Source: Aspidiotus rigidus (taxonomy: Eukaryota > Arthropoda > Insecta > Hemiptera > Diaspididae). Taken from it: DNA of 64,000 nucleotides. The notes below the pieces were generated by a model. The model was given only the letters and a program-made list of their open reading frames with translations, did no database searches and had not been told where the DNA came from. Made by a program: the position numbers and the translations under genes. The stretch lies in assembly GCA_035079385.1 (NCBI GenBank), contig JAVHKY010000003.1:12069501-12133500 (forward strand), given 5' to 3'. Position 1 is the first letter of the stretch. The number at the start of each line of letters is the position of its first letter. Below, piece after piece: positions 35,310 through 45,344 of this stretch.

Positions 35310-38290
35310 GATATTCGAAACATAAATTTGCCATCAATTTTGAATCTTGAGAAACAACATGTAAGTGGGTCGAATATGATTTGGTTCGTAAACGAGCAGG
35401 ATCAAAGTCACCAGTCCTTGACATACATGTATCACACACCTATTGAGCGATCGAAACAATAGAGGCACTCGTCCAGCTAATCAAAGTGAAACTATCCATC
35501 TACGAAAATTTTCCTATCGTGAAAACAAATACTGGTTCGAGTGATTTGAACCGTTGGGTATATTTATAACTAAACGATCACCTTGTCTTTTCGAATACAT
35601 CGTGTTGAAAGTTGTAAATCAGTGAAGAATAATTACTATTTCAATTAATAACATTCTCAAATTGTTGTACAATATGGCTAAGTGCAATAACTAGCTCATA
35701 CATATAAGTAAGCTCGCACATACGCGCAGAAAATGAGAAAGGCGCATAAGATGTCGAAATGAAATAATGACACGTACATATTATAGAGAAGAAGCAAAAG
35801 TTAAATATCCATTAAGCGTAATAAAAGGAATTGAAAGGCCAAAGTTCACTAAACGTTAACAATCCGAAACCGCAACCTCGTCCACCGCCTTTACCCCCTT
35901 CATACATGGTCAAATACATACGGAGAGGGCAATAAATTTAATAGACACTCGAGAACTCTATCTGGCGTCGGATGTGGGTAATTTTATGCGGGTATCTGTT
36001 TCCTCGTTACGTTCATTTTGTATGTTTCGGTTACACTTAGATGGAACATTTTTCTTTATGAACTCTAATAACGTTCAATTTAAACTTACTCCTCTTTGAA
36101 AGCGTATAATTTCGTATTGTTGTACGCTCGAGTCCGTTTTCATCTTTTAAAACGGTCGAAATAAGATTTCGGTAGTTTCACGACCGTGATCGAATATTAT
36201 CTAACTTTTGAGAAAATAGGGCAGTAAAAATATCAACGCCAAGTGACTAATAAATGAAGTTGAATGACCAAAAAGAATGTGAAGCGTGGAAACGTTATCC
36301 TTGAAAAAGTATAGGTGCACAGAAATCACTGAAATTCAATTTCAAGGATGCATTCCTTATTTATAAGATTTTTCAAATTTCTGAAAGAAAACTCAGGAAT
36401 GTATTTTTATACTTACCCTCAGCTTTCTCACTGGGCCATTTTTAGCCTTTCTGCGGGGATTATTACACGGATATCAATTAAGATTTCTTCAAACGAATTT
36501 TATCTGATTCATCTTTCTTGGCCCTCTACCTTCCCATCAAAGACTTTGGCGTGCATAAAATCAACTTTCAACTTTCAACTTCAGTTAACACGATTTAGGT
36601 ACCTCGAGGAGCAATAATAATGTTTCAAATGAAAATTTTCCAACTATGGATTGCGCTTGTGAGCAACGATATACAAGATTCTACAAATTAACTCTGACTG
36701 TAGGAGGTAAGACTACTTTCTTTTGTTCTGGTGTCACCAATTTTTCTTCATGACAGAGAAGGAGACTGTTGGTTTTTTTATAGGGGGTGGGAGAGAGTTG
36801 AAAGCTCGAGACCAGGTTAAACTCTGAAAACAAATATTATTCAACTTGTCTACGTACACTCTTATTGAGAAATGTAGCCCTCCCAACTGTAAAATCTTGA
36901 AAACACCAATGTCGATAGTAAGTAAGAAGAAAAACAGAGAACAAGAATATTATGAATAATGTATTTGACAAATTTAAAGTCATCACTCTCGATTGTATCC
37001 AAGTCGATAAACTCTTTGTAGGTTTCTTTACGACTGATGTTATTATTCTTTTCCCTCTTTCTGTCGCAAAGGTGCTCGTGGTGATATTTTCACCAGTTTC
37101 CCATTACAAATTCCTCGTTAATCGATTAGTACGAAAATAGTCGAGTTCATCACTATGGGCTTTTGGACCTCGGAACAGTACATAAATATACCGCACGTTC
37201 AGTTTTAATAACGACTTGAAAATCGATACGCCACATGTTATCCATTTTGTAACTTTCATTTCGCTGCGCGTGTATTTCGAATTACTCTTTATGAAGAAAA
37301 AAAAGTAACGTGTTTTTTCTTACAAAATTTAATCAGTATCGAGTTACCGGTACGTGTCATTTCGTACTCCAACTGCGGGGTTGAATATTGATTCACGATA
37401 CACAGTGCAGTGTACGAACTTTAGGGTGATAAGGCATACTGAAATATAAGGAAAATATCGTATTCTGTATTTTTAACGAAAATTTCAACGTCAAGATGAC
37501 CGCAAAAAAAATATTAGAACGTTTATAATTACATTTAGAATGACACACAGTCAATTAGGAACACGTGGCAAGATCATAATTATACTGGTTCGAAGCTCAT
37601 CTGATTTGATAATAGTGAATCTTAGAACTTTTTCCTGGCAGGATGTGATGGTTTTATCATGGATAGAATATTATAACGATCTTTTGGTCTAGTCTACTAT
37701 TAAAATACAGAATTTATTCTCGAAATCCATCTTTCCATTTAGTGGGCTCCTGGCCACGGCTATGTTAAGAGGAGGGATCACATTTGTTCAACAGATTTAG
37801 CAAACCCCATCATCGTCGTTCGTTTTGTACGCCAAAATGAGTATAAAAAATATGGCTCGCAAAAACTCAACTCTGGAGATCTATTTTCTACCAATAAGGA
37901 ACGCCGTACAAATCCCGACCCTACGGAAATCATAAATCTGACCCTGGTCCTACAAAGAAGTTGGTTCAGTGCAAGCTGAAATCCCACTGTCCTACGATCT
38001 TGACATGCCATAACAACCCAACAAAATAAGGAACCATTTTATGATAGGTAGGCGCACGTGATAAGAAAAAAATCGTCGCCATATTGATAAAGTCAAAGGA
38101 AGAGCAGTTTCAGGAAGTTTTAGGTGAGCCGTGAGGAAAATTTTCTATTAAATGTGGTACAGAAAGACGAGCCGTGGATTACAATATCGGTCAAGTATAT
38201 TTCCTAGAAATGGCAAACTCACAGACGCCGTTTCTTTCTGAGATCGTCAAATCCAGGTAATTGATAGAAGAGCCACCAACTTCTAGAGTA
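35310..38290. other. no recognisable gene
   Basis: Looks mostly like unique DNA. Short open frames at 36348-36617, 36952-37140 and 37778-38011 have no recognisable motif. Confidence 0.4.
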
Positions 38291-38298
38291 AATCTTAA

Positions 38299-38560
38299 CA
38301 GGGAACCTGTTCTATAGGAGGTTTTTTGATAAATTTGCCATGCGCCGTCCAGCTAAAAACTTGGAAAAATTTTAATCCTATTGTACATAGCTTGGAGGAT
38401 GAAATTTTTCCAAGTCCTTCATGCAATGCTGAACTGTGGTTCAGCATTGCATGAAGTAACTCGAGAAGAATTGTCACCAATCCAGAAAGTTGCAGAGCCC
38501 ATTTTTCGGAGAAATGTAGGATAAAGATTTTAGAATTTGTTCTTTCGTCTTTTCTAATTA
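38299..38560. repeat. CAGGGAACC-family element, partial copy
   Basis: The left end reads CAGGGAACCTGTTCTATAGG and is followed by the GCCGTCCAGC and ACTTGGAAAAATTTT blocks seen in other copies. A right inverted end was not found; the boundary given is approximate. The copy contains the hairpin at 38417-38454. Confidence 0.5.
38417..38454. repeat. perfect 17-bp hairpin with 4-nt loop
   Basis: The arm TTCATGCAATGCTGAAC is followed by the loop TGTG and the exact complement of the arm. The core GCAATGCTGAAC also forms the repeat unit of the array at 45.34-45.55 kb. Confidence 0.85.
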
Positions 38561-38831
38561 AAACAAAATTTCAGAGGTCCTTGGAAACTTGATGAGGAAT
38601 CGATGAAAAAATGCTTGAAAATAGACAAATTAATTAAGTATGAAATTTCCTGTAATTAGTAAGGGGACACCAAAGGATTTAACAATTCCAAGAGTCCACC
38701 AACGAATAATTATTTAGTTAGTATTTTTAGAGCTTACAAATGTTTAGGAAAAGTTCAGACAAAAACAAAGTGATTATTTACTCATATTTCAGTCCTTTTT
38801 TAGGGAAATCTCCTGTACGTCATTTTCACCA

Positions 38832-38935
38832 TGGTAGGTACCCAGTGAAATTCATTATCCAAGGTAAGTACACAGTAAAATTCAGTATCTAAGGTATAGG
38901 TAGGTACCAGGTAAAATTCATTACTCAGAATTTTA
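38832..38935 (+). repeat. short tandem repeat, unit about 40 bp, three copies
   Basis: Three imperfect units containing GGTAGGTACC or GGTAAGTACAC followed by AGTAAAATTCAT/GTAT. Non-coding. Confidence 0.65.
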
Positions 38936-39299
38936 TAGATTTTTCCATGTATTTTAATACGTGATGGATGTAACTCACCAATCTGAAAAACCTAAAACTC
39001 CTCTAATTTTTCTCACTGAATATTTAGCTGTTTTTAAAGCAAATGTGGGTCATTTCATTCTGTTTTTCTTTTCTGATGGTTCAAAAATTTTTGAACTTTT
39101 TTATCAAATTTTCATCTTCTTTTTTCAAACCTAAAAGAAATTGTGTTCGAAATTCCACATCTCATTTCTCACCAATTCTGATACTATTATTCAGGTTTGA
39201 TAAAAATACACGCGATGATGGTATGAAGCCGAGATTATGGAAAATTAGGAGTTCCACAATCTATCATGATCTGTTGTATAATTGCGATTTATCGAGTTA

Positions 39300-39604
39300 G
39301 GGAACGTACCCAAACTACGTGACCATTTTAGGGGGGAGGGTTGTCAAAATACCATGACAAGTCACTGTGGGGGGTTTAGGGTTTGGTCACGTGGTCTAAT
39401 TTTACCATTTCTAGAGCTGTAAAACTAAATTTTTTCAAAATCTTGTATAGAAAACGCACTTTTTCCCGAATATAGCCTTCAAAATCTTGTAGACGTGACT
39501 ACGTGATAATTAGTGGGGGGGGGATTCCGGTATATACTACGGATGGTCACGACAGGGGGGTAAAAAGTCGGAAAATATGGGTCACGTAGTTTGGGTACAT
39601 TCCC
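39300..39604. mobile_element. Harbinger-type MITE, 305 bp
   Basis: Terminal inverted repeats of about 25 bp start GGGAACGTACCCAAACTACG on the left and GGGAATGTACCCAAACTACG on the right (reverse complement). The element is flanked by TTA at 39297-39299 and 39605-39607, the 3-bp duplication typical of PIF/Harbinger insertions. It has no coding capacity. It ends 219 bp before the start codon of the AAA-ATPase-like gene, so it sits in that gene's likely 5' region. Confidence 0.8.
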
Positions 39605-39823
39605 TTACATGATACTTGACTCTCGGATTCAAACGTAATTTATACACTCAGCGTTGCATAATGAAACTAGATTAATTAGAGCCTAATATCCATATCATCA
39701 ATAGAAGCCTACACGCTGATCATAGCCAGACAAATAACTCATAGTCTCATAATCTAACGTATTTAACCTGTACTCAAGTACTACACCAACAGCAAGATTC
39801 TCTCGATCGTCTTTCCAACAAAC

Positions 39824-41836
39824 ATGAAGCTCACGACAGCTCTCTTGGTTATTTTGTCGTCCTGGACTTATTTTTCTGGTGCAAGGACAGAGGATGACGC
39901 AGAATCTCATTCAGTTGGTTCCAAAATTGAAAAATCGTTTTCAACAGAAAGTACAACGCTCACCTCCTCCAAAGGAACAAGATTGTGTTCTTCGGAAGAA
40001 TCGTCAGATACAACTCAAAGTTCAGCAACGGAAACCAAACTAACCACGTCGTCCATGAAACTGTCTCAACAACTTCGTCACAGCTTATCATCAACCTTGC
40101 GTCCTCTACCACTTGGTGAAGACACCTTCGACGAAATTCGAAGTGGAAAGAAACTTTTCATCGACAAGACACCATTTATAAGTGAATTGATTAAGGAAGA
40201 TAATCCTAAGTTAATTGTATTCACACGCCCAAAACGATTTGGGAAGTCCGTTTTCCTGCAAATGGTACGTCGATTTTTAGAGGGAAGAAAAGAATTTTTC
40301 GATGACACGAAAATCGCTGGGCGAGGAAATGGACTCACCGAAGATGGAACATGGACACCTTATCCCGTAATCTATATCGACTTTGAGGATGTTGATGTAA
40401 CTGGAACTGTGGCCAACTTTCGCCAGAATATTCGGAATGCGTTAGAGAAAATTGCTAAGTCTTATGAACTTAAAATCCGACCTACTCTCGATTTGGGAAA
40501 CTTGATTCGCGAGATGAAGAAGAAAACCGGAAAACTCGTCAGTATCCTCGTTGATAATTACGATCTACCTTTGATGGCGGAACTTTCTACTATAAAAAGA
40601 AAACAAATTTTTGCCATTCTCAATGCGTTCTATGTACAGATCAAGGCAAACGTTGACAATGTAAGACTGGCTTTGGCGGTCGGGATTTCGAAGCTCTACA
40701 TGTTGTGGAACGCTCGTTTTACAGACTTGACGTTTGATGAGAGATTTTCATCAATTATGGGTTTTGATTCGAAGGAGGTTGGACAACACCTACGACCATA
40801 TTTTCAACGTTTAGATGACGGATCTAAGAATCGAGAAAGTGAAACAATACCTAGATTCGAGGAGGCAAAAAAATGGTATGGTGGACATCAGTTTGCCGTA
40901 GGTAACGAGATTATGAAGACCTTGAACCCGTCATCGACTTGTGAATGTTTGAGGAGGAAGGAATTCGGTGATTATATGGGTAATATGATCTTAGTTTCTA
41001 TAATAAAGGACAAAATGATGAAAAGTAACGTATCAATGAGAGTCTTTGAAAACTTCGAAATGGAAGTTTTCAAGTTAGAGAGGTTCAACTTCGAAGAAGA
41101 TGACATTTCCCTACCATTGTTCATGCTGTGCAACGGATTTTTAACCATCAAGAGGTACAACGAGAAAAGCGAGGTCGTATGCCTTGGTTATCCGAATGAT
41201 GAAATCAGAGGAAATTTGGTTCAGGTATTGCCTCCAGAATTAGTCGGAGAATTTGCATTGAAGGCTTACCTGATGAAGAAGGATGTCGACAACTTTGTTC
41301 GTTTGTTGAATGAGTTCACATTCAGAAACTTGAGTCAATCCTTGAATTTACCATTAACGGAGTACATGGCTACGCGTCAAATTCTTCCAATTTTGAATGC
41401 GACTGGATTTAATTTTGAAGAAGGTAAAATATTGTGGGCAGATGATGGAAAAAACGAAGGTGATTTGGATATCCATATCAAGTTACCCGAATCAGAATTC
41501 ATTATTGGAATGAAGTACCAGCATACTGGAGAGGATTCTATTTTGCAGTTGATTAAGTATGTAATTAGTAAAGAGGATGCATTCCGGTGTAGAATTCGCG
41601 TGGATAAAGAAATTTTCTTGTTGGGGATGAATGTGAAGCCTCTTGAGTATAAAGGAAAGATTGTTACAAGTGCTCAGATAGACGAATGGGTCCTTTTACC
41701 GTATAAAGATGGTAAAATATGGATGAATGAATGTAAGACTTCGTCAAATATTGCAGACAAATTTGTCAACTATTTTAAAAACCGACGGAACAAAAACTTG
41801 AGAGAACATTTAACTTCCCCTAAAATTATTTGGTAA
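39824..41836 (+). CDS. secreted AAA-ATPase-like / PD-(D/E)XK-like protein
   Basis: An intact intronless 670-codon gene. Residues 1-20 (MKLTTALLVILSSWTYFSGA) form a good signal peptide, probably cut after Ala20; residues 21-90 are Ser/Thr-rich. From about 100 the protein follows the AAA-ATPase_like family (Pfam PF09820, from memory), best known in bacteria: FDEIR near 102-106, P-loop RPKRFGKS at 135-142, a Walker B-like ILVDNYDLPL at 241-250, KWYGG at 350-354 and GYPNDE at 455-460. The C-terminus resembles its partner PD-(D/E)XK domain (PF08011): GDLDI at 546-550, then IIGMK at 560-564. The family usually has DEYD in Walker B and an E-x-K triad; here the glutamates are Asn245 and Gly562, so nuclease activity is doubtful and ATP hydrolysis uncertain. 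Horizontal origin with an added secretion signal is inference. The ATG is chosen because it starts the signal peptide. No AATAAA is seen close downstream. Confidence 0.88.
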   Translation: MKLTTALLVILSSWTYFSGARTEDDAESHSVGSKIEKSFSTESTTLTSSKGTRLCSSEESSDTTQSSATETKLTTSSMKLSQQLRHSLSSTLRPLPLGEDTFDEIRSGKKLFIDKTPFISELIKEDNPKLIVFTRPKRFGKSVFLQMVRRFLEGRKEFFDDTKIAGRGNGLTEDGTWTPYPVIYIDFEDVDVTGTVANFRQNIRNALEKIAKSYELKIRPTLDLGNLIREMKKKTGKLVSILVDNYDLPLMAELSTIKRKQIFAILNAFYVQIKANVDNVRLALAVGISKLYMLWNARFTDLTFDERFSSIMGFDSKEVGQHLRPYFQRLDDGSKNRESETIPRFEEAKKWYGGHQFAVGNEIMKTLNPSSTCECLRRKEFGDYMGNMILVSIIKDKMMKSNVSMRVFENFEMEVFKLERFNFEEDDISLPLFMLCNGFLTIKRYNEKSEVVCLGYPNDEIRGNLVQVLPPELVGEFALKAYLMKKDVDNFVRLLNEFTFRNLSQSLNLPLTEYMATRQILPILNATGFNFEEGKILWADDGKNEGDLDIHIKLPESEFIIGMKYQHTGEDSILQLIKYVISKEDAFRCRIRVDKEIFLLGMNVKPLEYKGKIVTSAQIDEWVLLPYKDGKIWMNECKTSSNIADKFVNYFKNRRNKNLREHLTSPKIIW

Positions 41837-42139
41837 ACTAATATTAAGCATAGAAATAACTTGCGCATTATTTTCAGCAAGCAAAGTGAAAATGTTCTCT
41901 TGATTAATATTAACACCTCTCTTATTAGATGTAGTAGCTAACAATGTCATGTCTTTGTTATGAGAATTCTTTGATTAGAGATATTATAAAATTTGTTGGA
42001 TGTTTTATAATCTTTAGGAAACCAACAATGTTCCTAGAGTCAAATATTTGTCCATACACTCCTCAAATTCAGTTACAAAAATGGACTAGGTCAAAACCAC
42101 TCCTAAACTTTAGCCTTACAAACTTGTGATAGAAACTCA

Positions 42140-42294
42140 CTCAAGTCCTGTGCACCACAGTAGACATACATTTTTTCAAGAAAATCTGTAGACTTCATAG
42201 GTGCTATTTTAGATATTTCAAAAACATTGACGTACCTATGATTTCTTTTATAGACTAAAAGAGAGATATGGAGATAGAATAAAATTATTGTATA
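42140..42294 (+). pseudogene. type-B DNA polymerase remnant, upstream half
   Basis: The plus strand shows GAILDISKTL (about 42200-42229) and, after a one-base frame change near 42236, YDFFYRLKERYGDRIKLLY up to the transposon junction. These are the blocks that precede the YxDTDS catalytic motif in protein-primed type-B polymerases of Polinton/Maverick and related virus-like elements. The polymerase would copy the element's own DNA. It is broken by the frameshift and by the Ginger-like insertion. Upstream blocks (exonuclease, NSxYG) were not recognised, so this is a 5'-truncated or very decayed copy. Confidence 0.7.
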
Positions 42295-43504
42295 TGTTGC
42301 AGGCATATTGTTAAATCAGGCATTTAATGAAATGACTAGACTTATAATTAAATGTCTAATATCAAATGTATTTTGTAGGCATTTAATTGAATGACTAGTC
42401 ATTCAATTAAGTGTTGGAAGCTAGTTAGACACATCATAGAAATGGAAGGAATGAAATAAAAAAGTTAATACAATGAAAGCAATTGAAAGCAAGAATGCAC
42501 GTGTTCCTTCACTTGAGCACAAAAAGAAGTCCCAGAGGAAAATGTTCTTTCAAATGCAGGTGTTGAGAATACATTAGCTCAGAGGAAGGGAGCTATATTT
42601 AATAATAAAGAAACTTTACAGGGAGCTATTTTGAAGGAAAGAGAGGCGGCGAAGACATATCTTTTGCAACAAGCAAAGATAGAAGATTCCCTGAGCCAGA
42701 TATAGGTGCTACTGTTCATATACCTGTGCCAGATGTAGACAGAGCAAAAACTGATGCAAGGTAAGAATGCGTCATTACAATAATTTCTCATGTTGAAAAG
42801 AGGAAAGTCACTATGCAAATTTGTTTTCTTAGGTCTGTTTTAGCAGGAGTGATGAGGAAGAGTGATGAAGGGCTCTATGAGTTGGCTACAAAGCACGGCC
42901 GTTTATCTCAGCTGTACGCAAGGTCACAATTCACACTCAGCGCAGAAACATTTCTTGATGCTGAAGATATCTTTTCCGTAACGACAACGCTACGCTCAGC
43001 GGCAAAGAAGCAGTCAGAAGAAGTAGGAGGACACGGGCAAGAGTTCGTGCGCTGCCAGTGCTCTTTACAATGTGTTACAAAAAGGTGCCCTTGCACCCTT
43101 GCAGGCGCAAGAATGTTCTCTGTAATAGCAAGTACCATAGCAGTCGATCTTGCAGCAATAAATAAGAAGGTAATTTAAAATTAGGTAATCTGACGAGCAT
43201 ATTCTGTGATTCATTGTAAAATAGGTACTGGTCTCATCTATTATACTCAAGTTTTCTACCTATGTTAAGGTGTAGTTCTTTTAATGAAACCATTCTGCCA
43301 TTTGTGATAAAACGTTATTTACTAATTTCACAATATGTCTAAAGCCAAGTCGACATTTAATAAAATGTCTAGGCATTCAATTGAATTCCTAGTCATATAA
43401 TGTAACTTTTGTGAATTTACACAATTTGTCTGAAGACAGTCTGCATTTAATTAAATGTCTAGTCATTTCATAGAATGACTGAATTTAACAATATGCCTGT
43501 AACA
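42295..43504 (+). mobile_element. Ginger-like DNA transposon, internally deleted, 1.21 kb
   Basis: The ends are inverted repeats beginning TGTTGCAGGCATATTGTTAA on the left and TGTTACAGGCATATTGTTAA on the right, with further subterminal inverted similarity containing AAATGACTAGAC. TGTTG and TGTTA fit the TGTNR ends described for Ginger elements, which carry an integrase related to LTR retrotransposons. TATA lies at 42291-42294 and 43507-43510, a plausible 4-bp target duplication with two extra T residues on the right. Inside is only the C-terminal part of the integrase-type ORF; the catalytic core is missing, so it cannot move on its own. Confidence 0.78.
42517..43165 (+). pseudogene. KRBA2/Ginger-type integrase C-terminus, two exons
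   Basis: Exon 1 (42517-42760) reads TLAQRKGAIF, EREAAKTYLLQQAK and, after a frameshift near 42685, PVPDVDRAKTDA. A 72-bp intron (42761-42832, GTAAGA...TTTTCTTAG) follows, and exon 2 resumes in frame with SVLAGVM, LYELATKHGRLSQLYAR and the Cys-rich FVRCQCSLQCVTKRCPC. These blocks match the C-terminal region of KRAB-A-domain-containing-2-like integrase genes of animals. An 8-bp tandem duplication (CCCTTGCA at 43088-43095 and 43096-43103) throws the frame off just inside the CXC-type domain. The stop of the original frame would be at 43163-43165. There is no N-terminal zinc finger and no DDE core. Confidence 0.78.
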
Positions 43505-43766
43505 TTTATACAGATACAGATTCATTAATTATTTCTATATTAAAAACAGAAGACTTCTATGAAGATATGAAAGGTATGATTGATGAATTTGATACATCAG
43601 ACTATAAGAAAAATAATATTTGCGGTTTACCACAAGCGAATAAAAAGGTATTAAGGAAATTTAAAGATGAGATGAATGGGAAAATTTTAGAGGAATTTAT
43701 AGGATTAGCTTCAAAATTATATTCTAATAAAGTTTTTGCTTCAAATGATGAAATTACAAAAGTTTG
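43505..43766 (+). pseudogene. type-B DNA polymerase remnant, YxDTDS half
   Basis: Immediately after the transposon the plus strand encodes YTDTDSL, the motif C of type-B polymerases with its two catalytic aspartates. KTEDFYEDM, EFDTSDYKKNN, NKKVLRKFKDEMNGKI and EEFIGLASKLYS follow, ending with TGA. This C-terminal series is characteristic of polymerases in Polinton-like and adintovirus-like elements. It continues the reading of the half that ends at 42294, so one gene was split. The downstream thumb region is not seen, and the DNA becomes extremely AT-rich. Confidence 0.82.
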
Positions 43767-43846
43767 ACAAGATATTGCAAACTTTGTTTAAAATTGACTA
43801 ACCAATCAATGAGACAATAAAGGTTAGACCTTATTTAAAAAAAGAA

Positions 43847-44032
43847 ATGAGTACATGTCCTCAATGTGAAACCACTCTTATTAGATTTGTGGATTGTGAT
43901 GAATATGATGAGAAACTCAAATTTATTTGTTACAAATGTAAAGCAGAAACTCAACATTCTAGGAGTAAATTTGGAACACTTCTTTGGTATACAATATGTG
44001 GACAAATTATTTTACATTATTTATTAAATTGA
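43847..44032 (+). CDS. small zinc-ribbon-like open frame
   Basis: A 61-codon frame starting MSTCPQCETTLIRF, with a second pair in FICYKCKAET. The two CxxC pairs, about 28 residues apart, resemble a TFIIS-type zinc ribbon. The frame is open upstream to a TAA at about 43807. It lies 80 bp after the polymerase remnant in the same orientation and shares its AT-rich composition, so it may belong to the same virus-like element. I cannot assign a family or show that it is expressed. Confidence 0.35.
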   Translation: MSTCPQCETTLIRFVDCDEYDEKLKFICYKCKAETQHSRSKFGTLLWYTICGQIILHYLLN

Positions 44033-44289
44033 AAGAAGTATAACTAACTTCTGTAAGTACCTATTCTTCTAATAAATATTTCATTTGTAAGTGATGATAT
44101 TTATCAAAACCTATATCATAATAACCTCTTAAATTTACATATTATTAAATCAATTGTTATGTTATTTTTATTACAATTCATATCTTTGATGAACAAGGTA
44201 AAATCTATTATTCCTGAGATTAAATTCATTTTTTATAACTTTTAATATAATATAATTCACATGTACCTAATAATTTCTTTTAGAAATGA

Positions 44290-44490
44290 TACAGATGCAT
44301 GAAAATTCTTGACTCCTTGAATTTCTTCCAGAATTAATACAAAATATATAAAAATTCATAACTCCTTATATTTCTATTAGAATTGATATGAATTTTTAAT
44401 CCTCTAAATTGATAAGTACAAAATGTATGAAAATTCTTGTCATCTTTAAATGTATAAAAATTTTCAATCTTTCATATTTCTATTAAAATC
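44290..44490. repeat. degenerate AT-rich tandem repeat
   Basis: Three to four diverged units built around ATGAAAATTCTTG/AACTCC and TATTTCTATTAGAATT. They lie between the zinc-ribbon frame and the minus-strand frame. Confidence 0.5.
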
Positions 44491-44811
44491 TTCAACTATT
44501 ATATAAACTTCTGATGCTGATATTGGTTTAACAAAAGTAAAACTTTTATATAACTTTTTATAATCATTATAATTATTTAATTTCGGAATGATCATTCCTT
44601 CTTTATGTTTAACAAATATTTCATCAAAATTAGTTTCTTCTGTAACATCTATAAGGAGATAATCTGTAGCTATATAACATGTTTTATTATCAATCATTTT
44701 AATTCCAAGTTTTAATTCATCATGTTCTTTATATTTTCTTATATTATATAAATATTTTATTTTCATATCAATATTTTCTATGAAGTTAAATTTTGTGTGA
44801 ATCAATTTCAT
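44464..44811 (-). CDS. unknown 115-codon open frame in AT-rich island
   Basis: The frame starts with ATG (MKLIHTKFNF) and ends with TGA... at NRNMKD. It is Lys/Ile/Asn/Tyr-rich, as expected for its base composition, with no signal peptide, membrane segment or motif I can name. The length and normal start are notable in such AT-rich DNA, where stop codons are frequent. It may be part of the same virus-like insertion as the polymerase remnant. Function unknown. Confidence 0.4.
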   Translation of the reverse strand: MKLIHTKFNFIENIDMKIKYLYNIRKYKEHDELKLGIKMIDNKTCYIATDYLLIDVTEETNFDEIFVKHKEGMIIPKLNNYNDYKKLYKSFTFVKPISASEVYIIVEDFNRNMKD

Positions 44812-45269
44812 TCTCTTAACGTTACCAGAAGTAGGGAAATATTAGAATGTTTGTCTCACTGTCTGTAGAAACGCGACTGTGACAACGATGATAATATGTT
44901 TGTATGCCTGTTATTTGAACGCTTTTACCTATTGACGTGCAGTATTTTTTGAGAGTCTTATTTTTATTCGGGTAAAGTTGTAGATAAATTTCCACGTTCT
45001 GACTCCTTCTGGATGGAGTAATGAGCGAAAAACTAAATGGTAAAAAACGATAAATTCCGATGTAGTAAAACTGCGTCTCACTGTACACGTTGTTCCAAAT
45101 GTTTAAACGCGTTAAGCCTCACAATCATAAAAATTCAATTATTGTATACCTGACATAAATTTTACTCATTTATATGAAAAATTGAAGAGAACAAAAATTG
45201 TAGCCCCTGACCCCTGTAATTTCCTTTCAAATGTCTTATGAGTCTAATTTCAGATTCACATGTGTGTGC

Positions 45270-45271
<2 letters not shown>

Positions 45272-45341
<70 letters not shown>
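45272..45341. repeat. GA dinucleotide microsatellite, 70 bp
   Basis: A pure (GA) run of about 35 copies. Serine/leucine-rich minus-strand frames across it are artefacts of the CT repeat. Confidence 0.95.
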
Positions 45342-45344
<3 letters not shown>

